Below are positions 27,075 through 42,000 of a stretch of DNA of 64,000 nucleotides, piece by piece; positions within the stretch are counted from its first letter, which is position 1, and every line of letters starts with the position of its first letter. A program made the position numbers and the translations under genes. Under the pieces are notes generated by a model. The model searched no databases. It saw only the letters and a program-made list of their open reading frames with translations, and was not told where the DNA came from. The stretch lies in contig CM049314.1 in the NCBI GenBank assembly GCA_026874595.1, forward strand, positions 71,936,300-72,000,299. Direction: 5' to 3'. The DNA comes from Sipunculus nudus (Eukaryota; Annelida; Sipuncula; Golfingiida; Sipunculidae).

Positions 27075-30000
27075 GTGAGTCACTAATGAATGTTAGAATA
27101 TATGGAGCTCAGCAAAGCAGTTTAATTTTCATAATATACAAGGTACTTCATTCCTAAATATATTTTGTATGATGTGATAATTACAAATTAAATTTGATTT
27201 CTGTGAACCTCATAAAATCAGAAAGTAGTTATGTCTTTGATTTAAAGGTTTTCATGCATTTTACAGAGGATCTACTTTTACAGAGGATCTCTTTTCTCAA
27301 GCAAAATTTTATAAATAAATAGTAAATTATTTATTGTGTCCGCCAAAACAAAGTTTTGCATATATACTTTGTTTTATAGGGGGTTCCGCTGTCTCTGCCC
27401 CTGCTGCTTTCATTTCTATGGAACTCCTCTGAGACCACTGGACCAATATTTCCAGAACTTGACCCCATTATAGAGTCACATGTAAACTGGTGCCTAACCA
27501 TTTAGCGTTGATCTCTGACCTTTCCTCTCTGCAGTGCATCCATCTGTGCCTCTGTTTTCACACATTAACCCACATATCTTCGGACTCGTTTAACCAATAG
27601 GGCTGAAATTTGGCATGAGTATAGCTCTTAGATAGCTTTATATCATACAAAAAACTAGTGGTGCAACCAGCAACCATTTTACACAGTGTCTGTTTCTCTG
27701 CCTAGGGTTAAAACCACTCATATCTCTGCAGTGGTTTGACTAATTCACCTGAAATTTTGTATGTGTATTCATCATGGATGATTTTATGACAGGTGGCACA
27801 ACCTACATTCACATTCACACTGCAGACATCCATGCTAATATCCCAGGACTGGTTTGACTTATTGGCCTCAAATTTTGAATGAGTAAGACCTTACATAGCT
27901 CTACAGCTTATACAAATTTGGTGGCCCGACTTACAACCATTTTTGCATGGTTTCCATCTGTTCACCTGCCTAAGGTTAAAATCACTCAAATCTCAGCAGT
28001 GGTTTGACTTATCCACCTAAAATTTTACATATGTATACATCTTGGATAGCTTTCTCTTTTAAATAACAGGTAGCGCCACCTACAATCATGTTCACATGGC
28101 AAACATTCATGCTAATATGCAACACATCTCACTCTATTTCCCCTTGCCACTCAATCCATGCCTCACTTCATCCATCCCACTCTGATTTTGGTGGATACAT
28201 GTAGTCGCCTGTCGAATACCCATATTCTAGTTTTAAATGGATTGTACAAATAGTCATTATAACTAATTATCCATGGCTCAGATGGTGGCATTCAGTAGTC
28301 GATGGAGGAGAACACTGAGAAAAAACCGGCCCTGGATGGGCAACTTCAGCCCACTCTCATAGACATGCCAGGGATTGCACCCGGGTTGCCAGCAGAGAGA
28401 GCTGAGTGTATAACCTTTCAACTGTCCAGACTATACCAGTTTATATAAATTGAGAGTTGCTTTGCCGTATATGACTGCTATTGCACTACAGCTTCCTCTG
28501 CAAGCCAGTGATGCAGGATTTTAATCTAGAATTGGACTCCAGTCCACTTGTTCAGGGACTCTGACTTAGACTTGGTGATACTGGACATAAATTACTTACA
28601 GGTACAAGAAATCAGGCCAGTCCATCTGGAGAACAGTGAAAAAAAATGTATTTGCCACCTAAGGTTTGACTTCTAGGTGGGATTTAACAAAATGTAACAA
28701 AGCACATAGTTAAACTCTTTACCTGCATCATATTGCAAACATGATTGGTCCATAGTAAATCCTTTCCTGAGTGTTCAAATAATATGGACCTCAGCCAAAC
28801 GTTATATAAAATTAAAGTATTAAAACGAGCGTGAACTAATGTAAAAATACACACATGATGATCTCAGATTTATATTTTTATTAATCCATATATAATTTTC
28901 TTTGGACTTGTCCTTTGACTCACTTTTTAAAAGACTGACTCGAAGAAAGTGTACTTGGTCTTGCACCTATAGGAGTCGCACTTGGATTTTGACCTGATCA
29001 ATCTGCACTCAGGCTTGCCTTTGGACTCAGTCAGCGTGGACTGGATTATAACACTGTTACAGGCCTTGATCATCATTGCATACCATACAGTAGTTAACTT
29101 ATTAGGACCCCGCTTGACAAGCGGGTGCCCTATAGTGATCACCGTGTCAGGCCGTCCATCCGTCCTTCCGTCAGTGACACTTTTTTTGCACGCTATAACT
29201 CAACAACAACATACTGCTGCTTTCCCAAATTCACAGGGTTGATTAGTAACTATGAGGACTCCAGACCTATTCAATTACAGACTTGTCCAAATTCCAATAT
29301 GGCCGCCACAGCCAAATCGCTGATTTTTTTTCACACGCAATTACTCAACAACTACATACTGCAGCTTTCCCAAATTCACAGGGATGATTGGTACTCATGA
29401 GGGCTCCAGACCTATCGAATTACAGACGTGTCGGAATTCCAACATGGCCGCCACAGCCCAATCGCTGATTTTCTTTCGTGCACAATAACTCAACAAAATC
29501 ATACTGCAGCTATCGCATATTTCCAGGAATGATTGGCACCTATGAGGGCTCCAGACCTCGAATTACAGACTTGTCGGAATTCCAATATGGCCGCCACAAC
29601 CCAATTGCTGATTTCCTTTAGCGTGATAACTCAACAACAACATACTGTAGCTTTCCCAAATTCACAGGAATGATTGGCACCTATGAGGTCTCCAGACCTC
29701 GAATACAGACTTGTCGGAATTCCAATATGGCCACCACAACCCAATTGCTGATTTCCTTTAGCTCGATAACTCAACAACAACATACTTCAGCTTTCCCAAA
29801 TTCACAGGAATGATTGGCACCTATGAGGGCTCCAGAACTGTCATATTACAGCATGTCTGATTTCCAATATGGCCGCCACAACCCAATTGCTGATTTCCTT
29901 TAGCTCGATAACTCAATAACAACATACTGCAGCTTTCCCAATTTCACAGGGATCATTGGTGCCTATTAGGGCTCCAGACCTATTGAATTACAACTGGCTC

Positions 30001-33000
30001 AAAATCAGATATGGCTTACAGCTTACGATGATTTTCTATTGCACACATTATTTCAGACATATCTTCTTTAATATCATTTGATCCAGTAGGATTTTTTCCC
30101 TCATGCATATGGATAAAAACCTGTTTCAGTTTGTCATATTTTTCAAATTTTAATTAAATTTTTACACATATGTAAACTAGTCCAGCACTTGCAGAAACGC
30201 GGGGCCCTCTTAGGACCATTGTCTGACCATCTCTAGTTTATTTATAAGTTATCATTATTACTATTATTATTCAGGCAAGCAGCAGTGGTCTGATGGCAGT
30301 GCATATGAGGGAGAGTTTGTACAAGACATGAGACATGGAAGCGGGGTCCACCACTGGGCCAACGGAGAGGTGAGAGAAATAAATCGGGCATGATTAATTT
30401 GTCTTGTGCACAGGAAAATTATGTTAATTTATGCTAAAGTTAAAGCTCAGTAACCATAAAATGATTAGGCTGATATCCCAAAGTTCTTTTGGTTGTGCTC
30501 AAAAACTTATCAGTGCTGGAAAGGTATTTGAGATTCCTAAAATGTTGTATACTAATAGAGAAGCTGTGAATGCAGTCCTTAAGCTGTGTTTATGAAAGAC
30601 TTTAGTTAAACATTATTGCTGGGTCTGAAAGTGCAAGGGAAAGGAAAACATTTATTACCATAGGCCCCTGTAATGGATCAACAAAATTTTCATTTTTGCC
30701 ACTGTGGGAATTAGTATTGATTTCCAGTTGATACTGTATTTCTCTGGAACCACTAGGGGCCAATAACTGTGAGAATGAAAATAGCTCTTGGCAGTTACCC
30801 GAGTATGATTGCGCTGTGATTGTTTATATAACGACATCGTGCTTTATTGGAATGAGCCAAAAGGAGCTGGTCGGTATTACAACATCTGAATGTCTGCCAG
30901 ATCTCTTAGTACTATTGTTATGTATAGCAGCATACTTGGTTATTTTTGGTATATGCATTATATTCATTGGATAATTTGTAATAAATATATACAGATATGA
31001 AAAATACAATCTGTGTGTTTTTGTAAATTTGTTTGATCTGCTATTTATAACTGTGCATTGTAACACATTATAATCAACATGTAATGTTGCTTTTGAAACA
31101 GTTATACAAATGTTTAAACTCCAAGTCTATAGTCTTTATTTTCATAACTATTCAGTGAAGTTTAACTACATATGGCTTAATTTTAATGCAAAATGAATAA
31201 TTAAAACATTAATTTTGGAGTTCAAAAATTTAAACTGGATCAAGTTCATAAATACAAGGGTTCTAATAACTTTTAAACTAATAAAGTAAATTAGTAAACA
31301 GTATAATAAATACAAAAATTTTAGGAGGCCTTTGTCCTTTAATTTTTTTTCTCACTGATCAGTATTACAGAATTTATTAGTTAAGTGACTTCAGTTTAAA
31401 ACCTTGACATTTAAAAAAGTAAAGTTAAAAAAAATATTAGATGTTATTGTTTTAATAGGGCTAGACAAAATTAAAAAAGTAAAAGCAATTTAAAAAAAAC
31501 TCATATAAATGTTTTATCTACTACAGCCAGAAATACCTCAGGGAATAATCAGTAATATAATTTTTCTCTTAAGAAGTGTCTATTGAGATTCAGTGGAGAT
31601 TATATCAATACGAGCCTGAGACTCTTATGATTATGCTGAACAATTTTGGGAACAGTAGCACGACAGGAAGTACAAACACTCAGCGTGGATTCTAAGAACG
31701 TTGATTCATGCACGGACCTTGAATGCTGAAGAGTTTATAAAAGCCATCGCCATGGTGACAGCATGTGCTGTGCTCTATGTACAGCTTATGTTTATTGTAC
31801 ATTATGAAGAGCGTCCCCACGAGACCTATTTGCTCGATGTATTTGTTCACCCGAACTTTTGTTTATGAAGGGCATATATGTGGGGATGGTCTTTTATTTA
31901 CTCAGACTTGGGATGAATATATTGATTCAGTGTCTTCCCACTGCAGAATAGCTGAGATAATCCTGTTGAAATAACCCTCTTGAAATAACCTGATATAATT
32001 CTGTATATATAAATAACTGGATTAAAGCTCAGACAAAGCTAAAACAGTATTCAGATAGTAAATAAATAATAAATTTAAGATTAAGGGAGACTGGCTATGA
32101 GTTAGGTATTAATAGAATTGCTAATATAAAGGAATAAAGACCTTGAATAAAACAATATGTATTATGTATGGATATCTTATGTATTTAAATTAAAATAGAA
32201 ATTTCCATGATTACAAAGTTAACTTGCAGAGTGTCAGCTGATCAAAATGACATGGGCATAAATTTTCTTAACAAAGATTATCTCCTGAAATTCATTAAAT
32301 AATGTCACATTTATAATTTCTTTTAACCACATAAGGGCAGCAATTAAGTATATACTTATTAACTGCATGGTGAATGATACTTCAGTGACCCCACAAAATT
32401 AAGGGCATCATCCACTCTTATTATTTTTTAAGGAGCAAGGCACTTTATTATCCCCTTCCAACAAAGTTGCAAGAGGAGATGTAGTAATGTCTAGAGCTAT
32501 CTGTGTGTCGTCTGTCTGTCTTACCGTCTGTCCATCTCTCTGTCCGTCCGGAATTGGCTTATGGTTACGCAATTGAGTTGAAAAGTTGTGGTTTTCCCAG
32601 ATTAGGCTTTCTGTCTTGTGCTCCATCTATAGTCCATCTCACATACCACCCCTGTCCATCTGATTTTTCTTCATTACTCCACCTAAGACAAACTTGCCAA
32701 ACGAAATTAGCACCAATTGCAAGAAGGGGAGAATGCGTAATTTTTGGTACCTCACCTGCTTATGTTATAAATATCATTCCCTTTACATCCTGGTTGATAT
32801 GTCTGGTATATATATCTGGGGTTCTTGGCATCCTCAACAAATGACCATTGCTTACCCTTCAGGGATAGTCGGGCCATGACGTAACAGTGAAGCGATGCAC
32901 GAGGAGAATACAAGTCTCACTGGAAACAGGGGTCGGCAGCTCTTGGTTATTGGTCACGTGAATATGGGTGCCTCTTTAGTGTGTCACATCTATTATGACC

Positions 33001-36000
33001 TCATCACTGTTCCTATCATGCCAGTTTCATAGATTGGTAACAAGATGTTGCTACAGAATCAACTAGTTACTCAAAAAATGGTTTTTAATTTATTAAGAGG
33101 AAAATGACATAAGGTAGGCTATCATTTCCATTATATTAAATTTCTCCTTTCTGCCTTAAGGGCAAAATATTTTGGCTTTCATTGCCTTGAAATAAAATAA
33201 TCACAAAAAAACAGGTGGACAGGGATGGTAGAACAGACCATAAGTATTTAAACTCTATTTGGGATATAAACAAAATTCTGACAATTCAGGTTGTGTTTTA
33301 CTGGTTTACAAATATCTTTTATTTTGTTGTAGACCTATAAAGGTCACTTCCACAAGGATCGTCGACATGGCCGAGGGGAGTACACATGGCCGGATAAATC
33401 GAGCTATGCCGGAACATTCTATCTGGACCGGAAAGAAGGCTACGGCTGCCTCACTTTTGCAGATGGACAGAAATATGAGGTAAAAACTTGAGCTGACACA
33501 GGTACTAATCTATAAATGTTGGCAAAAAGCTGAAAGGATAAGGGTCAAGGTCACATATTAACTCTTGTTAGTTTGATAGTGACATAGAGAATATTCTGAA
33601 AGGAATGTAAATTATATTTTAATAGATCAGCCTGCATGTTACAAGCAGTATCTCATAGTTACTGAATCAGGTTTGTGTAATACTGTTTAAAGTATTTGTG
33701 CATCACAGAGTCAAAGGGCTTTAGCCAAAGTAACAGGTAACCACAATAAAAAAAAATGTTGACACTATGTGGTTTTGTGGTATCACCATATATACCACAC
33801 AGTAAATACTTTATTATATGAATTATTTAATATGCTTGTACAATTTGAGATGGACCATGGGAACATCCAACAAGCAGACATTTTTGTTCATTATATAAAG
33901 GCAGATAATGGAAAACATTTCCTAATATGTGCTCTTTGACTTGCTAATTTGATTTTGTTGTTATTTTTTAAGGGTCTGTATAAAGGTGATGAGAGAGAGG
34001 GGCCAGGTGTACTAACATACCCGGATGGTACGGAAGATGTGGGGCTGTGGCATCGTGAACAACTCGTGCGAATTTGTTACAAACTCCCAGAAGGGTTTAC
34101 CATGACAAACCACACTGAATTTGACTGTGACGTATCACAAAATACACAATACCTGGAGCCAGAGACTGTGCATAATCGATTAGACGTCATTGACCCGATA
34201 TTAAATCCGAAAGATGAATTTAATTACCCGCCGGAAGTGATACTTTCACCAGAGAACAGTTTTTTCAGTGACACCCTTGATAGCAGGAGCATAGCAGCTG
34301 ATGTTAAATCATTTGAACAAGCTTTTTTTAACAATGTTAAAATTGAGGATAATGTAGAAAAGAAAAATAAAGCAAATAAGGCAAAGGTTGATAATTCTAA
34401 TCGGGTAAAATCATGGAATAACACCCCTTCTTGTGTTAAAATGCAGTTGCATGTGTTGAAACATAGGAATTCTGGGAAACATTTTGCCGTGGATATGGAC
34501 AAAGTATGCATGGGAAACAGAGTGAGAAAAAGCCAGAAAGGCCCACTAGAGGTTGCCTCTGAGGAATTACTGCAAGCTGCACTACAAGGAGATTTACGGA
34601 TGGTACAGGAGCTGTTGCATTCTGGGAAGGTGTCACCTGATGTCGCTGATCAGACCGGGCACACTGCTTTGATGGCTGCTGCAGTAAGTTTATGTGTACC
34701 GTACTCAAATGTACTGTATTATAATGAAACTTCAATCATATTGAAGAGATTAAAGCTCACACTGATAAAAATCCATCTTTAGGCTGATTCAGATATATCC
34801 TTGATAAAATTTTCTACAACTGATATATGCATAAATATCTTTTTTTTTATATATTTTTTTAATTAATTTTGTCTTTGATATTGTTATGCAAGGCATGGTC
34901 CATTTTGCATGCACATTGGCTACTGACACCTTGTGATTGATTTTGGAACTAAATCTGAAAGAAACCATGTCTTCTTTCATTAAAATAAATTTCTTAATAT
35001 CTTAATGAAATATTTTCTAATGTTATCAGTTATTGGGAGCACCCTTGCACCATTACCAGTACCTTCTTTTACAGAATCCTAAAAAAATGTTGGCGCTACA
35101 TTTTTCAGGTGCAAACCTGAGCCATTCAGTATTGCATTTTGGGACAGTATTTGTTCCTCCTGAAGAGTGTTCATGCTGTTGCATCCTGTTAACTACATTC
35201 TCCAGTTCTTATCACACAGACTGTTATCTGCATTCTTCAGATGATGTCACCATCCAATTCTTATCACACAGACTGTTATCTGCATTCTTCAGATGATGTA
35301 GCCATCCAATTCTTATCACACAGACTGTTATCTGCATTCTTCAGATGATGTCACCATCCAATTCTTATCACACAGACTGTTATCTGCATTCTTCAGATGA
35401 TGTCACCATCCAATTATCACACAGACTGTTATCTGCATTCTTCAGATGATGTCACCATCCAATTCTTATCACACAGACTGTTATCTGCATTCTTCAGATG
35501 ATGTAGCCATCCAATTCTTATCACACAGACTGTTATCTGCATTCTTCAGATGATGTCACCATCCAATTATCACACAGACTGTTATCTGCATTCTTCAGAT
35601 GATGTAGCCATCCAATTCTTATCAAACAGACTGTTATCTGCATTCTTCAGATGATGTCACCATCCAATTATCACACAGACTGTTATCTGCATTCTTCAGA
35701 TGATGTCACCATCCAATTCTTATCACACAGACTGTTATCTGCATTCTTCAGATGATGTTACCATCCAATTCTTATCACACAGACTGTTATCTGCATTCTT
35801 CAGATGATGTAGCCATCCAATTCTTATCACACACTGTTATCTGCATTCTTCAGATGATGTTACCATCCAATTCTTATCACACAGACTTTTTTCTGCATTC
35901 TTCAGATGATGTAGCCATCCAATTCTTATCACACAGACTGTTATCTGCATTCTTCAGATGATGTTACCATCCAATTCTTATCACACAGACTGTTATCTGC

Positions 36001-39000
36001 ATTCTTCAGATGATGTAGCCATCCAATTCTTATCACACAGACTGTTATCTGCATTCTTCAGATGATGTCACCATCCAATTCTTATCACACAGACTGTTAT
36101 CTGCATTCTTCAGATGATGTCACCATCCAATTCTTATCACACAGACTGTTATCTGCATTCTTCAGATGATGTTACCATCCAATTCTTATCACACAGACTG
36201 TTATCTGCATTCTTCAGATGATGTCACCATCCAATTCTTATCACACAGACTGTTATCTGCATTCTTCAGATGATGTTACCATCCAATTCTTATCACACAG
36301 ACTGTTATCTGCATTCTTCAGATGATGTAGCCATCCAATTCTTATCACACAGACTGTTATCTGCATTCTTCAGATGATGTCACCATCCAATTCTTATCAC
36401 ACAGACTGTTATCTGCATTCTTCAGATGATGTCACCATCCAATTATCACACAGACTGTTACCTGCATTCTTCAGATTATGTCACCATCCAATTCTTATCA
36501 CACAGACTGTTATCTGCATTCTTCAGATGATGTTACCATCCAATTCTTATCACACAGACTGTTATCTGCATTCTTCAGATGATGTAGCCATCCAATTCTT
36601 ATCACACAGACTGTTATCTGCATTCTTCAGATGATGTTACCATCCAATTCTTATCACACAGACTTTTATCTGCATTCTTCAGATGATGTAGCCATCCAAT
36701 TCTTATCACACAGACTGTTATCTGCATTCTTCAGATGATGTAACCATCCAATTCTTATCTCACAGACTGTTATCTGCATTCTTCAGATGATGTAGCCATC
36801 CAATTCTTATCACACAGACTGTTATCTGCATTCTTCAGATGATGTCACCATCCAATTCTTATCACACAGACTGTTATCTGCATTCTTCAGATGATGTCAC
36901 CATCCAATTCTTATCACACAGACTGTTATCTGCATTCTTCAGATGATGTTACCATCCAATTCTTATCACACAGACTGTTATCTGCATTCTTCAGATGATG
37001 TCATCATCCAATTCTTATCACACACTGTTATCTGCATTCTTCAGATGCCGTTACCATCCAATTCTTATCACACAGACTGTTATCTGCATTCTTCAGATGA
37101 TGTAGCCATCTAATTCTTATCACACAGACTGTTATCTGCATTCTTCAGATGATGTCACCATCCAATTCTTATCACACAGACTGTTATCTGCATTCTTCAG
37201 ATGATGTCACCATCCAATTCTTATCACAGGGCTCTTTTATCTGCATTCTTCAGATGATGTCACCATCCAATTCTTATCACACAGACTGTTATCTGCATTC
37301 TTCAGATGATGTCACCATCCAATTCTTATCACAGGGCTCTTTTATATGCATTCTTCAGATGATGTCACCATCCAATTCTTATCACACAGACTGTTATCTG
37401 CATTCTTCAGATGATGTCACCATCCAATTCTTATCACACAGATGTTATCTGCATTCTTCAGATGATGTCACCATCCAATTCTTATCACACAGATGTTATC
37501 TGCATTCTTCAGATGATGTCACCATCCAATTCTTATCACACAGACTGTTATCTGCATTCTTCAGATGATGTCACCATCCAATTCTTATCACACAGACTGT
37601 TATCTGCATTCTTCAGATGATGTCACCATCCAATTCTTATCACACAGACTGTTATCTGCATTCTTCAGATGATGTCACCATCCAACTCTTATCACACAGA
37701 CTGTTATCTGCATTCTTCAGATGATGTCACCATCCAATTCTTATCACACAGACTGTTATCTGCATTTTTCAGATGATGTCACCATCCAATTCTTATCACA
37801 CAGACTGTTATCTGCATTCTTCAGATGATGTCACCATCCAATTCTTATCACACAGACTGTTATCTGCATTCTTCAGATGATGTCACCATCCAATTCTTAT
37901 CACACAGACTGTTATCTGCATTCTTCAGATGATGTCACCATCCAATTCTTATCACAAAGACTTTTATCTGCATTCTTCAGATGATGTTACCATCCAATTC
38001 TTATCACACACACTGTTATCTGCATTCTTCAGATGATGTCACCATCCAATTCTTATCACACAGACTTTTATCTGCATTCTTCAGATGATGTTACCATCCA
38101 ATTCTAATCACACAGACTGTTATCTGCATTCTTCAGATGATGTCACCATCCAATTCTTATCACACAGACTGTTATCTGCATTCTTTAGATGATGTCACCA
38201 TCAAATTCTTATCACACAGACTGTTATCTGCATTCTTCAGATGATGTTACCATCCAATTCTTATCACACAGACTGTTATCTGCATTCTTCAGATGATGTA
38301 ACCATCCAGTTCTTATCACACAGACTGTTATCTGCATTCTTCAGATGATGTTACCATCCAATTCTTATCACACAGACTGTTATCTGCATTCTTCAGATGA
38401 TGTTACCATCCAATTCTTATCACACAGACTGTTATCTGCATTCTTCAGATGATGTTACCATCCAATTCTTATCACATAGACTGGTATCTGCATTCTTCAG
38501 ATGATGTAGCCATCCAATTCTTATCACACACTGTTATCTGCATTCTTCAGATGATGTCACCATCCAATTCTTATCACACAGACTGTTATCTGCATTCTTC
38601 AGATGATGTAGCCATCCAATTCTTATCACACAGACTGTTATCTGCATTCTTCAGATGATGTTACCATCCAATTCTTATCACACAGACTGTTATCTGCATT
38701 CTTCAGATGATGTAGCCATCCAATTCTTATCACACAGACTGTTATCTGCATTCTTCAGATGATGTAGCCATCCAATTCTTATCACACACTGTTATCTGCA
38801 TTCTTCAGATGATGTAGCCATCCAATTTTATCACACAGACTGTTATCTGCATTTTTCAGATGATGTAGTCATCCAATTCTTATCACACAGACTGTTATCT
38901 GAATTCTTCAGATGATGTTGCCATCCAATTCTTATCACACAGACTGTTATCTGCATTCTTCAGATGATGTAGCCATTTAATTCTTATCACACACACTGTT

Positions 39001-42000
39001 ATCTGCATTCTTCAGATGATGTCACCATCCAATTCTTATCACACAGACTGTTATCTGCATTCTTCAGATGATGTAGCCATCCAATTCTTATCACACAGAC
39101 TTTTATCTGCATTCTTCAGATGATGTTACCATCCAATTCTTATCACACAGACTGTTATCTGCATTCTTCAGATGATGTTACCATCCAATTCTTATCACAC
39201 AGACTGTTATCTGCATTCTTCAGATGATGTCACCATCCAATTATCACACATACTGTTATCTGCTTTCTTCAGATGATGTAGCCATCCTGGTTCTGAGCAG
39301 ACACACTTGCACAACATTGAAAAGCATTTAAAAAACTCTCTTCCCAGTTATTTTAAGGCTGAATCCCAAAAAAGCATATTGTCAGACACCCTTGCCTATT
39401 AGGATATGGGATAAAAGCTTACATACATATTGAGAAACTGAATAACAAATTTCAAATAAGCATCTTTTTCTGAAGAAAACTAAACCTTTGACAGCCATGT
39501 CAAAATATTAGTAAATTTTAAACTATGGTAGGGAAAGCAGCTTTTAGTCCTCTGTTGTTGAGTTGTAAGATAACACAATAAGTGATAAAAAGTGAATGAT
39601 GAAAAAAACATACAGGCAGGGGAAGATGTGGCCTTCACATGCAAGTTTGTATCATGATATATAAGACCAGCTTGTGCTCCCATCTGGTGGTGATAAGAAT
39701 AACTAATCCTGAAATGGCCAGCTTTCTATACATGTACAATATTTACAGTTTTGCCTATTTTATATTCAAAACTAGCAACCATTATTCATGTCATTTTGTA
39801 AGGTATAAAATTTTGAAAAAAAACAATACCTGTTCTTTTATATATATGTTTTTTTTTTATTCAGGTAAACTGGCACCAGGATGTCATCCACTGTCTGCTG
39901 GATAACGGTGCTGACGTAAACAAGCTTAATGACGAGGGAGTCTCCCCGCTCGCTGCATGTCACGTCTTCTTCTACCCAGTTGACAGATTCAAGTACAACA
40001 TAGCTGAACGCCAGCTTGAAAAGCCACCGGATTTTGAACAAGAAATTGGTTATGACGTAAATGAGGCTGTGAAAAGTATTTTGGCAAATTCTCCAAGACG
40101 ACGAAATCTGCCATCTCAGGAAAAGACCCCAGTCGATACGAAACGTATTCAGGAATTAAAAAAAGAATATAGTGCAAGATCACGAGTGTTAATAGTAGAG
40201 GAAGAGGATAAAAATGGTACAGACAGTTTAAACGGATCTGCTTCTGAAGCAGAATTCCGCGAACTGATGAACGGGGATGTGCAAGAAGGAGAACGAAAAA
40301 TTGGAATGCTCAGTATTAAACGAACAAAGCGGCCAGGTTCCAGGGATTTTTTAACCAATGAGGAACTAGAAAGAGATTCAGTGCAGACTGATCGTGATGG
40401 TGCTGAAACTCAGGTTAGCGAGTTCGAGTCAAATGCGAGTGTAAGGAATATGGATATCGATGTGCCAGATCAGCTGATTGAACGATGTGCCACACATCTT
40501 AGTGTAAACGATATGGTCGTATCAAGGTCAAGGTCGGCAGTCAGTCATACAGAGAGCATGGGAACGGTGAGGAGGCTAGCTGTAGAAAAATCACAGTAAG
40601 TCGTAAAATCTTTTTTTTTTTTAAATTAATACCTTTAGAATTATTTCAGAAAATATTACTTTATATTATGGAAATTATAAATCTTTCCTCATTGAAAGTA
40701 TATAATCAAAGATTTGTCCAGAATTTGATCACTACAATGGTCAGAAAAATTGATTCAGATCAGTTTTATTTTATTAATATCAAATTTTGTCAGATTTTTG
40801 TCTATTTTTGGACAATTGTAGAAAGTCTTGTCAGAGCCACTGATTCTTTTGAAGAACACTGGATAACATGTAATTGTCAGAGCCATTAATAATTCTTCCT
40901 GCATTGATCATTTTATGGATATGTTTATATATATGTATATTACACCAAATATTTACATAATACCAAAATCTAACCCATTTTTGTGTAGTTCATATAGTTT
41001 GAAAGATGGAATGCAAGTGTACCTTGGCAAAAAAAAAAATGTGAAATATCTAAAGATTTTTGGAGAAATATTGTATTTCTAGACCCCTAAGGCCCTAAGG
41101 ACACAGGTGGCACCTTTCCAAACAGTTCAAGACCAAAAATGTGCATTTTCTTAGGCATGGCCACAGAGGAATTGTCTGGCAAAGATTCAGTGGCACCACC
41201 ATCAATTATAATATTGTTTACATTCTTCCCTCTTTCTTTCAGCCATGCGTTGATGGAGAGTACCATCAGACTGCTGTTAAACAGAGGGGCAGACCCTAAC
41301 GCTGCCAGCGTCCCCATGCCTGTGCTGTTCTGTGCTATCAAAGCAGCGGATGTAGACGCTGTCAGACTGCTGCTGCTGAAGGGAGCTCACACAGCATCTA
41401 GACTGTCAGAGGAGGTCAGTCTGTATATAATATATATACTGAGGTTACCTTTATGTTTGCGAGGGTTTTAAAAGTGCAATATTTGCTAAAGGGGAATTGT
41501 TGTAAAAATAAAAACTTGGTGAATAAGAGGTCCCATCGATGAAGGCAAAGTTGAAAAGTTAAAGGCAGACATTATGAATAAAAATAGATCGTGAATGTTC
41601 AAAGATCGATATCTTAAATGATAAAATATATTTCCAATTGTCTTTCCAATTTCTAATATTTTTTTTGTTAATAAGATTTTATGTACATAATATTTGATAC
41701 AATAAATTCACATAATAATGGTTAAATACTCTCTGTTTAGGTGCCTTTGTCTTGTGAGATCGTAAAAATGGTGCCCTCATGAAATACTTAAAAAATGAAA
41801 ATTGCAAAATTTTAACTTTGCTAATATAAATCAAACCACAGTATACAGATCTATACACAGAAACACAGACACATTACAGTTGGTGTATGGGGCACACACA
41901 TTACACCTGTCAGAGGAGGCCTGTCAGATCCAGAGGTAAATGAGTGCTTACCAACTCTAAAGTGAACAATGCAGCACTGAGGTATTGTGTCGCTGACTCA

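Noticed and set aside
35203-39287. CRISPR array or repeat protein gene
   Set aside because: Units are contiguous with no unique spacers, the host is an animal, and the 52-bp period breaks any reading frame; the short ORFs are by-products.
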